DNA from: Prevotellaceae bacterium | GTDB taxonomy: Bacteria > Bacteroidota > Bacteroidia > Bacteroidales > Bacteroidaceae | Assembly (NCBI GenBank): GCA_031262265.1 | Contig: JAISIB010000005.1 | Coordinates: forward strand, 1-11,455 | Direction of reading: 5' to 3' | Length of the DNA: 11,455 bases | In this document: positions 1 to 6,503 of the stretch, piece after piece | Layout: every line of letters begins with the position of its first letter | Numbering within the stretch: the first letter of the stretch is position 1 | Position numbers and translations under genes: made by a program | The notes under the pieces: generated by a model | Told to the model about the DNA's origin: nothing | Seen by the model: the letters and a program-made list of their open reading frames with translations, nothing else | Database searches by the model: none

Positions 1-2
1 TC

Positions 3-584
3 ACCTATTATTCCAACCATATAGCGGGTAATCGGCTGACGCGAGACCAAACCCGTACTATTTTCGAGAACAACGCTATCGGCACCACAAACGGGTATGT
101 CAATGTGGACGACATCTTCGAAACTACCAACCATTTCCGTTGCATCGACATGATTATAGATCGTGCGGGAGAGCGGCTATCCGAAGCTCTTATCAGAGAT
201 TTGCACCGGATGTTGAAGACCGGCATGTCTGACAGCGAGGCCTGTCTGCCGAAAGAACTCCCTCATCGGATAACGGATTTGCTTGCGGAATACAACGATA
301 AGAAGCCAAAGACTTTTGAAGATATTCTCGACTTTCACCAACGCCTCGACGCCATTCGCCCGTTATGGGACGGGAGCGGTCGCGTCGGTAGATTGATTAT
401 GTTCAAGGAGTGTTTGGCAAACGGCTTCGTGCCATTCATTATTACCGATGAGTTGAAGCCTTTCTATGCTCACGGATTGCAGCAATGGCCGGTTGCCAAA
501 GGGGATCTGATGTGTATCTGCCTCACAGCGCAAGACCGGTATAAGGAAGAGTTGGACTATTATGGCATCAAGTATAGCAGGTAG
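3..584 (+). CDS. Fic-domain protein, 5'-truncated, with substituted catalytic and inhibitory residues
   Basis: The reading frame is open from the left edge, so the true start lies outside the window; the GTG at 105 is not a believable start because conserved sequence precedes it. Fic proteins normally transfer AMP or another nucleotide moiety to target side chains. Family features visible are YSNHIAGNRLT (inhibitory-helix region, bases 9-41), DDIFETTNHFRCID, and the Fic core FHQRLDAIRPLWDGSGRVGR (333-392) followed by LIMFKECLANGFVPFII. Compared with the family consensus recalled from memory (IEGN; HPFxDGNGRxGR), the inhibitory Glu is Ala (codon 24-26), the catalytic His is Arg (CGC, 357-359) and GNGR is GSGR. 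The stretch between SDS and LLAEYN, which normally forms the target-positioning flap, appears about 20 residues short. There is no stop or frameshift. The nuclease-like gene starts 5 bases downstream. Family assignment is firm; AMP-transferase activity is doubtful. Confidence 0.9.
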   Translation, partial: TYYSNHIAGNRLTRDQTRTIFENNAIGTTNGYVNVDDIFETTNHFRCIDMIIDRAGERLSEALIRDLHRMLKTGMSDSEACLPKELPHRITDLLAEYNDKKPKTFEDILDFHQRLDAIRPLWDGSGRVGRLIMFKECLANGFVPFIITDELKPFYAHGLQQWPVAKGDLMCICLTAQDRYKEELDYYGIKYSR

Positions 585-589
585 AAGAA

Positions 590-1726
590 ATGATTATGAA
601 ACTTTTTGAAGATAAAATAAGAACTGACATGGAATGGGCTAGCCATAATGATAACACTTACGAGTTTTGCGACAGAAGTGCACAAGATAAGATTGTGCAT
701 GTCAGGTATGTGTTAAATGATTGGTTTTCGCGTTATCCCACAGCAGAATGCGAAGAATTGAAATCTCGATTTAAAGTGTCTTTTAATGATGCATTATATG
801 AGCTATTTCTGCATGAATTATTCTTGAAACAAGGTTTTGAGATAACCGTTCATCCTAATGTTCCAAATGCTACGACACATCCCGACTTCTTAATATCCAA
901 GAATAATACTGAAATATACGTTGAAGCAAAAGTATCCACAGGAAAGACTTCAAATGAGAAAGCTTTGGATAATATGACTAATACTGTCTATGACGCTATC
1001 AATACAATATGCTCTCCAAATTTCTCTTTTAAGTTAAACTCCTTACAGCTCAAAACTAATCGACAGCCTGCTATCAAGTCTTTGAAACAGTTTATTGAAA
1101 ATCAACTGCAACAGTATGACCCTGATATAGTAGAGCGGCAGATTTGTTCAATAGATTATTATTTGCCCCTTTTACCTTCCATTATATATGATGATGATAA
1201 TATCCATATTGCATTATCTCTCATTCCTAGACCCAAAGAGAAAAGAAACAATTCAGAGATAAGAGAAACCATAGCGATATATCCTTGTGAACAAGTATAC
1301 AGCGAAGAAAATAACATAAAAACAGCCTTGAAAAAGAAAGCAACAAAATATGGAAACTTAGACAAGCCTTACATTGTTTGTATCAATTCAATCCAAGGCG
1401 TGAAGGTTAGTGATTTTGATGCCATGGGTGCTGTTTTAGGATCACTTCAATATCTATATCCAGCCACTAATGCTCATGATGGATTTTTTGGAAATAGAAA
1501 CAAATATCAGCATACCCGTGTCAGTGCCGTCCTAATAACGAACATGGTATTAGGAAGTCACTGCAATCCCAATTATTGGTTCTTCAAACATCCTGCAGCA
1601 CATAGAGAGGTTGACTTTGATTTGTTCGATTTGGGTTATTATCAAGTTGAAAGTAATCGAATATGTAAGCATGAAGGATTGTCAGTGGGAGATATACTGT
1701 CTGTATCCACAGAAGAGTATCTATAA
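590..1726 (+). CDS. PD-(D/E)XK nuclease-like protein of unknown function
   Basis: A protein of 378 residues; ATG at 590 or, equally plausibly, ATG at 596 (MKLFEDK). An acidic helix (ELFLHELFLKQGF, about residues 71-83) precedes HPDFLISKNNTEIYVEAKV, giving P98-D99 and E112-x-K114. This is the E...PD...ExK arrangement of the PD-(D/E)XK nuclease fold, in which these residues bind metal and cut DNA. The C-terminal part contains KPYIVCINSI (259-268) and a later TRVSAVLI segment (309-316) resembling a widespread family of uncharacterised proteins (recalled, not searched). No signal peptide or membrane segment is seen. It follows the Fic gene by 5 bases and no promoter is visible between them, so co-transcription is likely. 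Its AT-rich composition contrasts with the more balanced Fic gene, suggesting separate acquisition. A role in restriction or defence is inferred from the fold and neighbourhood only. Confidence 0.8.
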   Translation: MIMKLFEDKIRTDMEWASHNDNTYEFCDRSAQDKIVHVRYVLNDWFSRYPTAECEELKSRFKVSFNDALYELFLHELFLKQGFEITVHPNVPNATTHPDFLISKNNTEIYVEAKVSTGKTSNEKALDNMTNTVYDAINTICSPNFSFKLNSLQLKTNRQPAIKSLKQFIENQLQQYDPDIVERQICSIDYYLPLLPSIIYDDDNIHIALSLIPRPKEKRNNSEIRETIAIYPCEQVYSEENNIKTALKKKATKYGNLDKPYIVCINSIQGVKVSDFDAMGAVLGSLQYLYPATNAHDGFFGNRNKYQHTRVSAVLITNMVLGSHCNPNYWFFKHPAAHREVDFDLFDLGYYQVESNRICKHEGLSVGDILSVSTEEYL

Positions 1727-1765
1727 TTTGTTTAATTCGCATCTTCTTTGGATATTGTGCAATGC

Positions 1766-2770
1766 TTACTTCATATCCGCGAGTCTATTTCTACGTCGGC
1801 GGTATTCTGCCAGATAGGTCTTCTTGACGTCGGGCAGTAGAAAAGAGGATTCTATCAGCTGTTCGGTCAGCGGGTGCTGCGTAGTGAATTGAGTTAATAT
1901 CTCTGCCACGCGTTTTTTACTGATTTCGATACGTTTCCCGAACGCTGCGAAGGAGCGTCCATTGGCCTTACCGTCAAATTTTAGAAATTCCGATTTATCT
2001 CCCTCACGAAACAAGCCGCGACTCAAAGCAAAGTCACTATCATTCACATGGAGATGTGTATTTAATAAGTCATAGGCGGGAGCCAATCGGAAATCGCCTC
2101 TTGAAGTTTCGATCACAGAGAAATTTTTCAGATGGGCGTCTCCGTTTGAGAATAGAAAATTGAAAAGTACAATCTTAAAAAACTTCTCAATCTCGATGCG
2201 CCAAGCAGGGATATAGCGTTGTATTAGCTCGGCCAGTTCTTCGTAGCTGTATGCATACTTATAGTTACTTCCACCGTTTTCGGACATCAAGCCTGCCAAC
2301 GAGGCAAAATCCTCCGTGCGTAGCTTTACGCCTCCTGCTCCCACATCAAAACGTTTGGTGATATATGCAGGTTCGCCTGTTTGAAAGAAGCACAGACCAT
2401 TGGCTGCCGTCTCAATTCCATATACCTGTGAGGCAATCTGCATCGTCAGGTTTTCGTTGGCGGGAATCTCCTTGGCTCTTTGTAAACGGCTGAGCGGAAT
2501 CGGCTTTAAGATATGCGTACCTTGTTCTCCTTTTTGCGATAGCCGTATCTTCCCTTTTTCGACTACGCATACCTCTTTGTCTTGTACTCCCGAAATGGAA
2601 ATATGTTCTATATTTTCTATAAACTTCTCGTTGTCTTCTTCATTCTTCTCCGGAAAATCATAAGGAAGGGTATGGGAGACTTTTTTATCTGCGAAAAGAT
2701 TTTTCAAGGCAACGGGAGAATAGGTGTCGTGCCCTGTAACGAGGGTTGATGGGCAATGTGTCAGCTTCAT
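1766..2770 (-). CDS. hipT: HipT-type Ser/Thr kinase toxin (HipA C-terminal domain)
   Basis: A 334-residue HipA-family kinase. HipA/HipT toxins phosphorylate aminoacyl-tRNA synthetases in the cytoplasm and halt translation (GltX for HipA, TrpS for E. coli HipT). Visible motifs are the gly-rich loop SISGVQDK (58-65), ATP-binding Lys in HILKP (K89), ITKRFD (137-142), catalytic loop SNGDAHLKNFS (D211, N216) and the metal-binding Asp in LAPAYDLLNT (D234). All key residues are intact, so the kinase should be active. The SIS loop, with Ser58 and Ser60, matches the doubly autophosphorylated S57/S59 loop of E. coli O127 HipT. The N-terminal HipA subdomain is missing here and is encoded by the separate hipS gene; the two overlap by one base (TAATG), implying translational coupling. 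Last gene of a hipB-hipS-hipT operon. The real cellular target is unknown. Confidence 0.92.
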   Translation of the reverse strand: MKLTHCPSTLVTGHDTYSPVALKNLFADKKVSHTLPYDFPEKNEEDNEKFIENIEHISISGVQDKEVCVVEKGKIRLSQKGEQGTHILKPIPLSRLQRAKEIPANENLTMQIASQVYGIETAANGLCFFQTGEPAYITKRFDVGAGGVKLRTEDFASLAGLMSENGGSNYKYAYSYEELAELIQRYIPAWRIEIEKFFKIVLFNFLFSNGDAHLKNFSVIETSRGDFRLAPAYDLLNTHLHVNDSDFALSRGLFREGDKSEFLKFDGKANGRSFAAFGKRIEISKKRVAEILTQFTTQHPLTEQLIESSFLLPDVKKTYLAEYRRRRNRLADMK

Positions 2771-3093
2771 TATTCAATCGTTTTTAGAGTTATTGCACCT
2801 ATCGTATCGTATGACGCGGTGGCAAGAAGAAGTCCGAAATAGTCATTCTCGTCAATCTTCAACAATCGGCACTGAGCCTCTTTGTTTGCTCCTTCGGATA
2901 GCATGCTAAAAAAGAACGGGAATAGATAATCGCATGTAAATCTCGTTTGCGTCTTAGGCAATGTTAAGCTCACTTCCGGCATCGAGGTATCGGCAAAATA
3001 TCTCGGTTCATACTCAAACGAATAACTCCCGTTGTCGTTCTCGGTTAGAGTGCCGGCTTCAATACCTTTTACATATACTTTTGCACCTCGCAT
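2770..3093 (-). CDS. hipS: HipS-like antitoxin (HipA N-terminal subdomain 1)
   Basis: A 107-residue stand-alone version of the N-terminal subdomain normally fused to HipA. Supporting sequence includes the start KVYVKGIEAGTLTEND, the strand SYSFEYEPRYF, the motif CDYLFPFFFSMLSEG (54-68), comparable to LPPFFxNLLPEG of HipA, and the closing YFGLLLATASYDTIGAITL. In E. coli O127 HipBST this protein, not HipB, neutralises the kinase by pushing a tryptophan into its active site. The present protein contains no tryptophan at all, so any plug would have to use another bulky residue such as Phe60-62 or Met64. It lies 3 bases after hipB and overlaps hipT by one base, so the three products are probably made together. 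Function as antitoxin is inferred from operon order and the domain split. Confidence 0.88.
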   Translation of the reverse strand: MRGAKVYVKGIEAGTLTENDNGSYSFEYEPRYFADTSMPEVSLTLPKTQTRFTCDYLFPFFFSMLSEGANKEAQCRLLKIDENDYFGLLLATASYDTIGAITLKTIE

Positions 3094-3096
3094 CGC

Positions 3097-3333
3097 CTAT
3101 CGTTTTAGTTGTTTGACGCCCACGGTAATCTCCAGCCCCAATACATCCAATATTCTGCCCAACATTCCGATGGTAGGATTTGCCTGTCCGCGCTCAATTT
3201 TGTAGAGCGTATTGACGCTGATACCCGCAATATCCGCCAAGTCGGGTTGCGTAATCATCAGTTCTTTTCTGCGGAGACGTATTTGCTCGCCGATGATGAC
3301 CCGCAATGAGTCTATTTGACTATCCGTTTTCAT
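3097..3333 (-). CDS. hipB: HipB-like Xre-family HTH repressor
   Basis: A 78-residue DNA-binding protein with an HTH_3/Xre domain filling almost its whole length. GEQIRLRRKELMITQPDLAD forms the first helices, IAGISVNTLYKIERGQANPT (36-55) the recognition segment, and GMLGRILDVLGLEITV the end of the domain. HipB proteins repress their own operon and hold the kinase on DNA. An in-frame TTG at 3357 would give 8 extra residues, but that codon lies inside the -7 promoter box, so the ATG at 3333 is chosen. It is the first gene of the hipBST operon, 3 bases before hipS. The inverted TGTGATTTA repeats around its promoter are the natural candidates for its operators. Confidence 0.88.
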   Translation of the reverse strand: MKTDSQIDSLRVIIGEQIRLRRKELMITQPDLADIAGISVNTLYKIERGQANPTIGMLGRILDVLGLEITVGVKQLKR

Positions 3334-3340
3334 ATTATAT

Positions 3341-3395
3341 TGTGATTTACGGTGCAAATATACTACGTTTTTCTAAAAAGCAAGTTTAAATCACA
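3341..3395. promoter_or_regulatory. Inverted repeats flanking the hipB promoter, candidate HipB operators
   Basis: TGTGATTTA (3341-3349) and its exact reverse complement TAAATCACA (3387-3395) bracket the hipBST promoter with centres 46 bases apart. A third partial copy, TGATTT (3404-3409), pairs with AAATCA (3388-3393) over a 10-base gap. Repeated half-sites on both sides of an autoregulated promoter are typical of toxin-antitoxin control. Binding by this HipB is inferred. Confidence 0.5.
3355..3384 (-). promoter_or_regulatory. Promoter of the hipBST operon
   Basis: Read on the minus strand, TATATTTG (3362-3355) matches the Bacteroidetes -7 element TAnnTTTG exactly. CTTG (3384-3381) lies 18 bases upstream as the -33 element. 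The predicted start of transcription, around 3348, gives a short leader of roughly 15 bases before the hipB ATG at 3333. The assignment rests on motif match and position. Confidence 0.65.
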
Positions 3396-3410
3396 CTTTA
3401 TTATGATTTC

Positions 3411-3442
3411 AAAGTTTTTCTCCCGAAAAGTTTTTCTTCCGA
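3411..3442. repeat. 16-base tandem repeat, two units, upstream of the TolB-like gene promoter
   Basis: AAAGTTTTTCTCCCGA (3411-3426) is followed immediately by AAAGTTTTTCTTCCGA (3427-3442), identical at 15 of 16 positions. A shorter copy of the core, GTTTTTCT, occurs at 3367-3374 inside the hipBST promoter spacer. The second unit ends 4 bases before the -33 box of the next promoter, a suitable place for an activator or repressor site. No factor is known from the sequence. Confidence 0.6.
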
Positions 3443-3446
3443 TCCG

Positions 3447-3478
3447 TTTGGTACTCCGGACGGAAGTTTGTACCTTTG
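3447..3478 (+). promoter_or_regulatory. Promoter of the TolB-like gene
   Basis: TTTG (3447-3450), 20 bases, then TACCTTTG (3471-3478) is a full match to the Bacteroidetes housekeeping promoter consensus. It lies about 30 bases before the ATG at 3508 and therefore also decides that start over upstream in-frame codons. Confidence 0.8.
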
Positions 3479-3507
3479 AGAACTTTTATAAAACAAATCT
3501 ATCACAC

Positions 3508-5013
3508 ATGAAAAGAGATTTTTTCAGAACAGCATGTATGGCAATACTTAGCGTATGCACACTGACTGCCGGTACCACGGACAACGGTGGCGGCTTGTTT
3601 GAACATTCGGGAGACGTAGGCAACCCGAAGCTGAAAGGCGGATTCAGCTATTCTAAATCCCGCGATATGTACACCCTGACGGGTTCGGGCACCAACATGT
3701 GGGGCACTACCGACGAATTCTTTATGGCTTGGAACGAGGTGACGGGCAATTTTAGCCTTTCGACCCGCGTGAAGTTCGTAGGCAAGGGCGTCGACCCGCA
3801 TCGCAAGATGGGGCTGATCATCCGCGAATCGCTGACCGGCGAATCGAAGTACGCAGACATCGCCATCCACGGAGACGGCCTCACGTCGTTGCAATATCGC
3901 GACCAGACCGGAGCCGAGACCAAGGAAGTAAGTGCGTGGGAACCCGGAGCCGACCATATTACGTTGGAACGTGTCGGGCGCACGCTCATCATGAAGACCG
4001 GCAAGGGCGACTTCACCAAAGAAACCACCGGAGCCGTCACGATCGATTTACCCGAGAAGTGTTACGTCGGCATTTTCGTATGCTCGCACAATCCTGCCGT
4101 GAAAGAAAAGGGACAATTCACCAAAGTCTCCTTCAAAGCATTGCCCGCCGGCCGCAACCCGAGCGTCACCAGCGTATTGGAAGTGATGGACGTCACGACC
4201 GGCGCACGCACTACCGTCAAAGAATTCCCTTATCTGATAGAAGCTCCCAACTGGACGCCCGACGGACAGTGGCTCGTCTACAATACCGGCGGTAAACTAT
4301 TCAAACTGCATCCGGACGGAGCAGGCGAACCGCAAGCCATCAATACGGGCTTTGCCGAACGCTGCAACAACGACCATGTCATCAGTGCCGACGGTCGCTA
4401 CATCGCTATCAGCAACTCGCCCGTCGAAGACGGAGGCTCGCGTATCTATACGTTGCCTTTCGACGGAACCGATACGCCCCGACTGATTACCCCCGTAGCA
4501 CCCAGCTATTTGCACGGCATCAGCCCGATAGACAATACGTTGGCCTACTGCGCCGACCGTAGAGGCAACTACGACATCTATACCATTTCTTGGTTGGGCG
4601 GCGTAGAGACCCGTCTGACGACCGCCGAAGGATTGGACGACGGCCCCGAATATTCGCCCGACGGCCGACACATCTGGTTCAACTCGGTACGCACCGGCCT
4701 GATGCAGGTGTGGCGTATGAATGCCGACGGTACCAATCAGACGCAGATGACCAATGACCAAACGCGCAACTCGTGGTTCCCGCACATCTCGCCCGACGGC
4801 AAATCGGTACTATTCATCACCTATCGCAAAGGCGACCTTGAACCCGGTCAACACTTGGCCAACAAGAACGTAGAACTGCGCTTGATGTCTGCCGACGGCG
4901 GGGAAGCCAAGACCGTAGCCAAACTGTTTGGCGGACAAGGTACTATCAACGTCAATTCGTGGGCGCCCGACAGCCACCGCGTGGCTTTTGTCAGCTATCG
5001 TTTGAACGATTGA
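3508..5013 (+). CDS. Exported LamG/DUF1349-like plus TolB-type beta-propeller protein
   Basis: A 501-residue protein starting MKRDFFRTACMAILSVCTLTAG, a Sec-type signal peptide. A Cys in LSVC is a poor lipobox because Val precedes it, so lipid attachment is uncertain. Residues about 30-225 form a concanavalin/DUF1349-like beta-sandwich (GNFSLSTRVKF, RKMGLIIRESL). Residues about 235-501 form a propeller with WD40-like/PD40 blades: NWTPDGQWLVYN (from 248), SPDGRHIWFNS (from 383), SPDGKSVLF (from 428) and WAPDSHRVAF (near 488). Such proteins in Bacteroidetes are often labelled TolB or 'TolR' homologues, but no Tol-Pal genes are nearby, so a Tol role is not supported. A periplasmic or surface binding role for carbohydrate or protein is plausible. 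The ATG at 3508 is preferred over upstream in-frame codons because a strong promoter ends at 3478. Confidence 0.82.
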   Translation: MKRDFFRTACMAILSVCTLTAGTTDNGGGLFEHSGDVGNPKLKGGFSYSKSRDMYTLTGSGTNMWGTTDEFFMAWNEVTGNFSLSTRVKFVGKGVDPHRKMGLIIRESLTGESKYADIAIHGDGLTSLQYRDQTGAETKEVSAWEPGADHITLERVGRTLIMKTGKGDFTKETTGAVTIDLPEKCYVGIFVCSHNPAVKEKGQFTKVSFKALPAGRNPSVTSVLEVMDVTTGARTTVKEFPYLIEAPNWTPDGQWLVYNTGGKLFKLHPDGAGEPQAINTGFAERCNNDHVISADGRYIAISNSPVEDGGSRIYTLPFDGTDTPRLITPVAPSYLHGISPIDNTLAYCADRRGNYDIYTISWLGGVETRLTTAEGLDDGPEYSPDGRHIWFNSVRTGLMQVWRMNADGTNQTQMTNDQTRNSWFPHISPDGKSVLFITYRKGDLEPGQHLANKNVELRLMSADGGEAKTVAKLFGGQGTINVNSWAPDSHRVAFVSYRLND

Positions 5014-5032
5014 GGGAAAAGCCCTACCTTTG
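5001..5032 (+). promoter_or_regulatory. Promoter of the DUF3127 gene (and probably the Septu pair)
   Basis: TTTG (5001-5004), 20 bases, TACCTTTG (5025-5032) matches the Bacteroidetes consensus with the same -7 sequence and spacing as the promoter at 3447. The -33 box lies inside the last codons of the upstream gene. The predicted leader before the ATG at 5071 is about 30 bases. Because only 5 bases separate the DUF3127 gene from ptuA, this promoter probably also drives ptuA and ptuB. Confidence 0.8.
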
Positions 5033-5070
5033 CGGCATTAATAACGAATAACAAACAGTGAAATAAGTTT

Positions 5071-5457
5071 ATGGAAATCAGCGGAAGAATCATTGCCGCG
5101 CTACCTTTGCGTAGCGGTACGTCCAAAGCAACGGGTAATACGTGGGAAGTACAGGAATATGTGATTGAGACACACGACCAATATCCGAAGAAGTGTGTTT
5201 TCGAGGTGTTCGGGAGCGACAAAATCAAGCAGTTTGCCCTGCAACAGGGTGAGGAAGTAACCGTCTCGTTCGATATTGACGCCCGCCAGTGGAACGACCG
5301 TTGGTTCAACAGTATCCGCGCATGGAAAGTAGACCGTGCCGGAGCCGGACAACCTGCGCAGCCACAAACTTCCGGCGCGCCGATACCGCCCCCGTTCGCT
5401 CCGACCGACGCTCCGGTGTTCAATCCCAGCGATGTGAAAGATGATTTACCGTTCTGA
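5071..5457 (+). CDS. DUF3127 family protein, OB-fold-like, with SSB-type C-terminal tip
   Basis: A 128-residue protein widespread in Bacteroidetes. The N-terminal part, about residues 1-90, matches DUF3127: MEISGRIIAALPLRSG, WEVQEYVIETHDQYPKKCVF and RQWNDRWFNSIRAWKV, a beta-rich pattern like single-stranded DNA-binding OB folds. A Pro/Ala/Gln-rich flexible linker follows, about residues 91-120. The chain ends DDLPF, closely resembling the DDIPF acidic tip through which bacterial SSB recruits repair and replication proteins. This layout (OB-like core, disordered linker, acidic tip) suggests an SSB-like role, but activity is inferred. It has its own strong promoter and is followed after 5 bases by ptuA. 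Its codon use is like the core genes, unlike the AT-rich genes behind it. Confidence 0.88.
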   Translation: MEISGRIIAALPLRSGTSKATGNTWEVQEYVIETHDQYPKKCVFEVFGSDKIKQFALQQGEEVTVSFDIDARQWNDRWFNSIRAWKVDRAGAGQPAQPQTSGAPIPPPFAPTDAPVFNPSDVKDDLPF

Positions 5458-5462
5458 GAATA

Positions 5463-6503
5463 ATGAAACTGAAAAGAATACATATTGATTCATATAAAGT
5501 CTTTCAAAACTTTGAAATAGACTTTTGTGATGAAAAATCCGACACTCCGCAGGACATTATTGTCCTTGCGGGTGTGAACGGAACGGGAAAGACAACATTG
5601 TTAGAAGAAGTGATACATAAGAGGATTGCAGGAGACATTGACATACCAGGTGGCGTGATTAAAGATTATAACTATGCTTCTATGCGCTTGCCTCCCCATC
5701 AATCTGTACTAAACGATCCAACGACAGCAATTCCAGTAGGTAAATATCTCCCCGTAGGGATGGATACTACTAATTTGGAAGAATATGTAATACGTTATGT
5801 GAAAAAAATGGTCTTTGAAAATGGTAAAACGAGTAAGGCTGGATATGAACAGATACAACATCTCATAGATGAGGTTTTTGCAGGTATGGGATTACATATC
5901 TATTTTAAAGGGTTGACTCAAAATGAAGAATTGTTATTTACCAATGGAAATATATCGGAATTTGGTACAGATGGATTATCATCCGGTGAGAAACAACTAT
6001 TAGGGAAATTCTTTCCTTTGTTTGCTGAGAATGTTGAGAATACAATAATCTTAATAGACGAACCAGAAGAGTCATTACATCCTGCGTGGCAAATCTATGT
6101 TCTACCTATACTTCGCCGTTGTGCCAAAAAGAATAATTGTCAATTCATATTGGCAACGCATTCTCCACAAATCATTTCATCTGCTCACAATGAAGAACTT
6201 CGTCTTTTAGCGTTTGATAAAAACAATCATGTGAAAGCTGAGCGTTGTAATGAAGGACCTTACGGATGGAGGGTAGAAGATGTCCTGAGAGAAATATTAG
6301 GTGTTACTCATTTCCGTGTACCAGAGGTGGATGAACAACTGAATATTCTAAGAGACAAGATTCAAGCTAAACTATATGATACGGACGAGTTTATTCATTT
6401 ATGGACAGAATTAGAACATACGTTAGGTTATTCTGATTCGGATTTGGTATTGATGCGAATGGAAATCGCTCGACAGAGGAAAAAAGATGAAGAAAATCAA
6501 TAA
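5463..6503 (+). CDS. ptuA: PtuA-like ABC/SMC-type ATPase of a Septu-like defence system
   Basis: A 346-residue ATPase of the AAA_21/AAA_23 class. Motifs in order are N-terminal KLKRIHIDSYKVFQNFEIDF, Walker A GVNGTGKT (37-44), ABC signature GLSSGEKQLL (171-180), Walker B IILIDEP (195-201) with D-loop ESLHP (203-207), and switch His in ATHSPQI (H233). All catalytic elements are present. The C-terminal tail (LGYSDSDLVLMRMEIARQRK) resembles PtuA and retron-associated ATPases. In Septu, PtuA oligomers bind ATP and carry the HNH nuclease PtuB, which cuts phage or host DNA on infection. The protein is compact, with little room for a long coiled-coil arm. It overlaps the next gene by 17 bases, a strong sign of a functional pair. 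Its composition is AT-rich compared with the genes on both sides, consistent with horizontal transfer. Confidence 0.85.
   Translation: MKLKRIHIDSYKVFQNFEIDFCDEKSDTPQDIIVLAGVNGTGKTTLLEEVIHKRIAGDIDIPGGVIKDYNYASMRLPPHQSVLNDPTTAIPVGKYLPVGMDTTNLEEYVIRYVKKMVFENGKTSKAGYEQIQHLIDEVFAGMGLHIYFKGLTQNEELLFTNGNISEFGTDGLSSGEKQLLGKFFPLFAENVENTIILIDEPEESLHPAWQIYVLPILRRCAKKNNCQFILATHSPQIISSAHNEELRLLAFDKNNHVKAERCNEGPYGWRVEDVLREILGVTHFRVPEVDEQLNILRDKIQAKLYDTDEFIHLWTELEHTLGYSDSDLVLMRMEIARQRKKDEENQ

Noticed and set aside
1727..1765. Terminator between the convergent nuclease and hipT genes
   Set aside because: Only a 5-base match GATAT/ATATC with a wide loop was seen, without a T run; too weak to report.
3097..3357. 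Longer HipB starting at TTG 3357
   Set aside because: The TTG lies inside the -7 element TATATTTG of the operon promoter, so it would not be in the transcript; ATG at 3333 fits.
3352..3507. N-terminal extension of the TolB-like protein from 3352
   Set aside because: The stretch contains the promoter at 3447-3478 and the tandem repeats, and a normal signal peptide begins at 3508.
3508..5013. Part of a Tol-Pal system
   Set aside because: Only the propeller fold resembles TolB; no tolA, tolQ, tolR or pal is in the window and the N-terminal beta-sandwich is not a TolB domain.
5012..5024. AGGG-AAAAG-CCCT as a terminator after the TolB-like gene
   Set aside because: The stem is only 4 base pairs, there is no T run, and the site lies inside the next promoter spacer.
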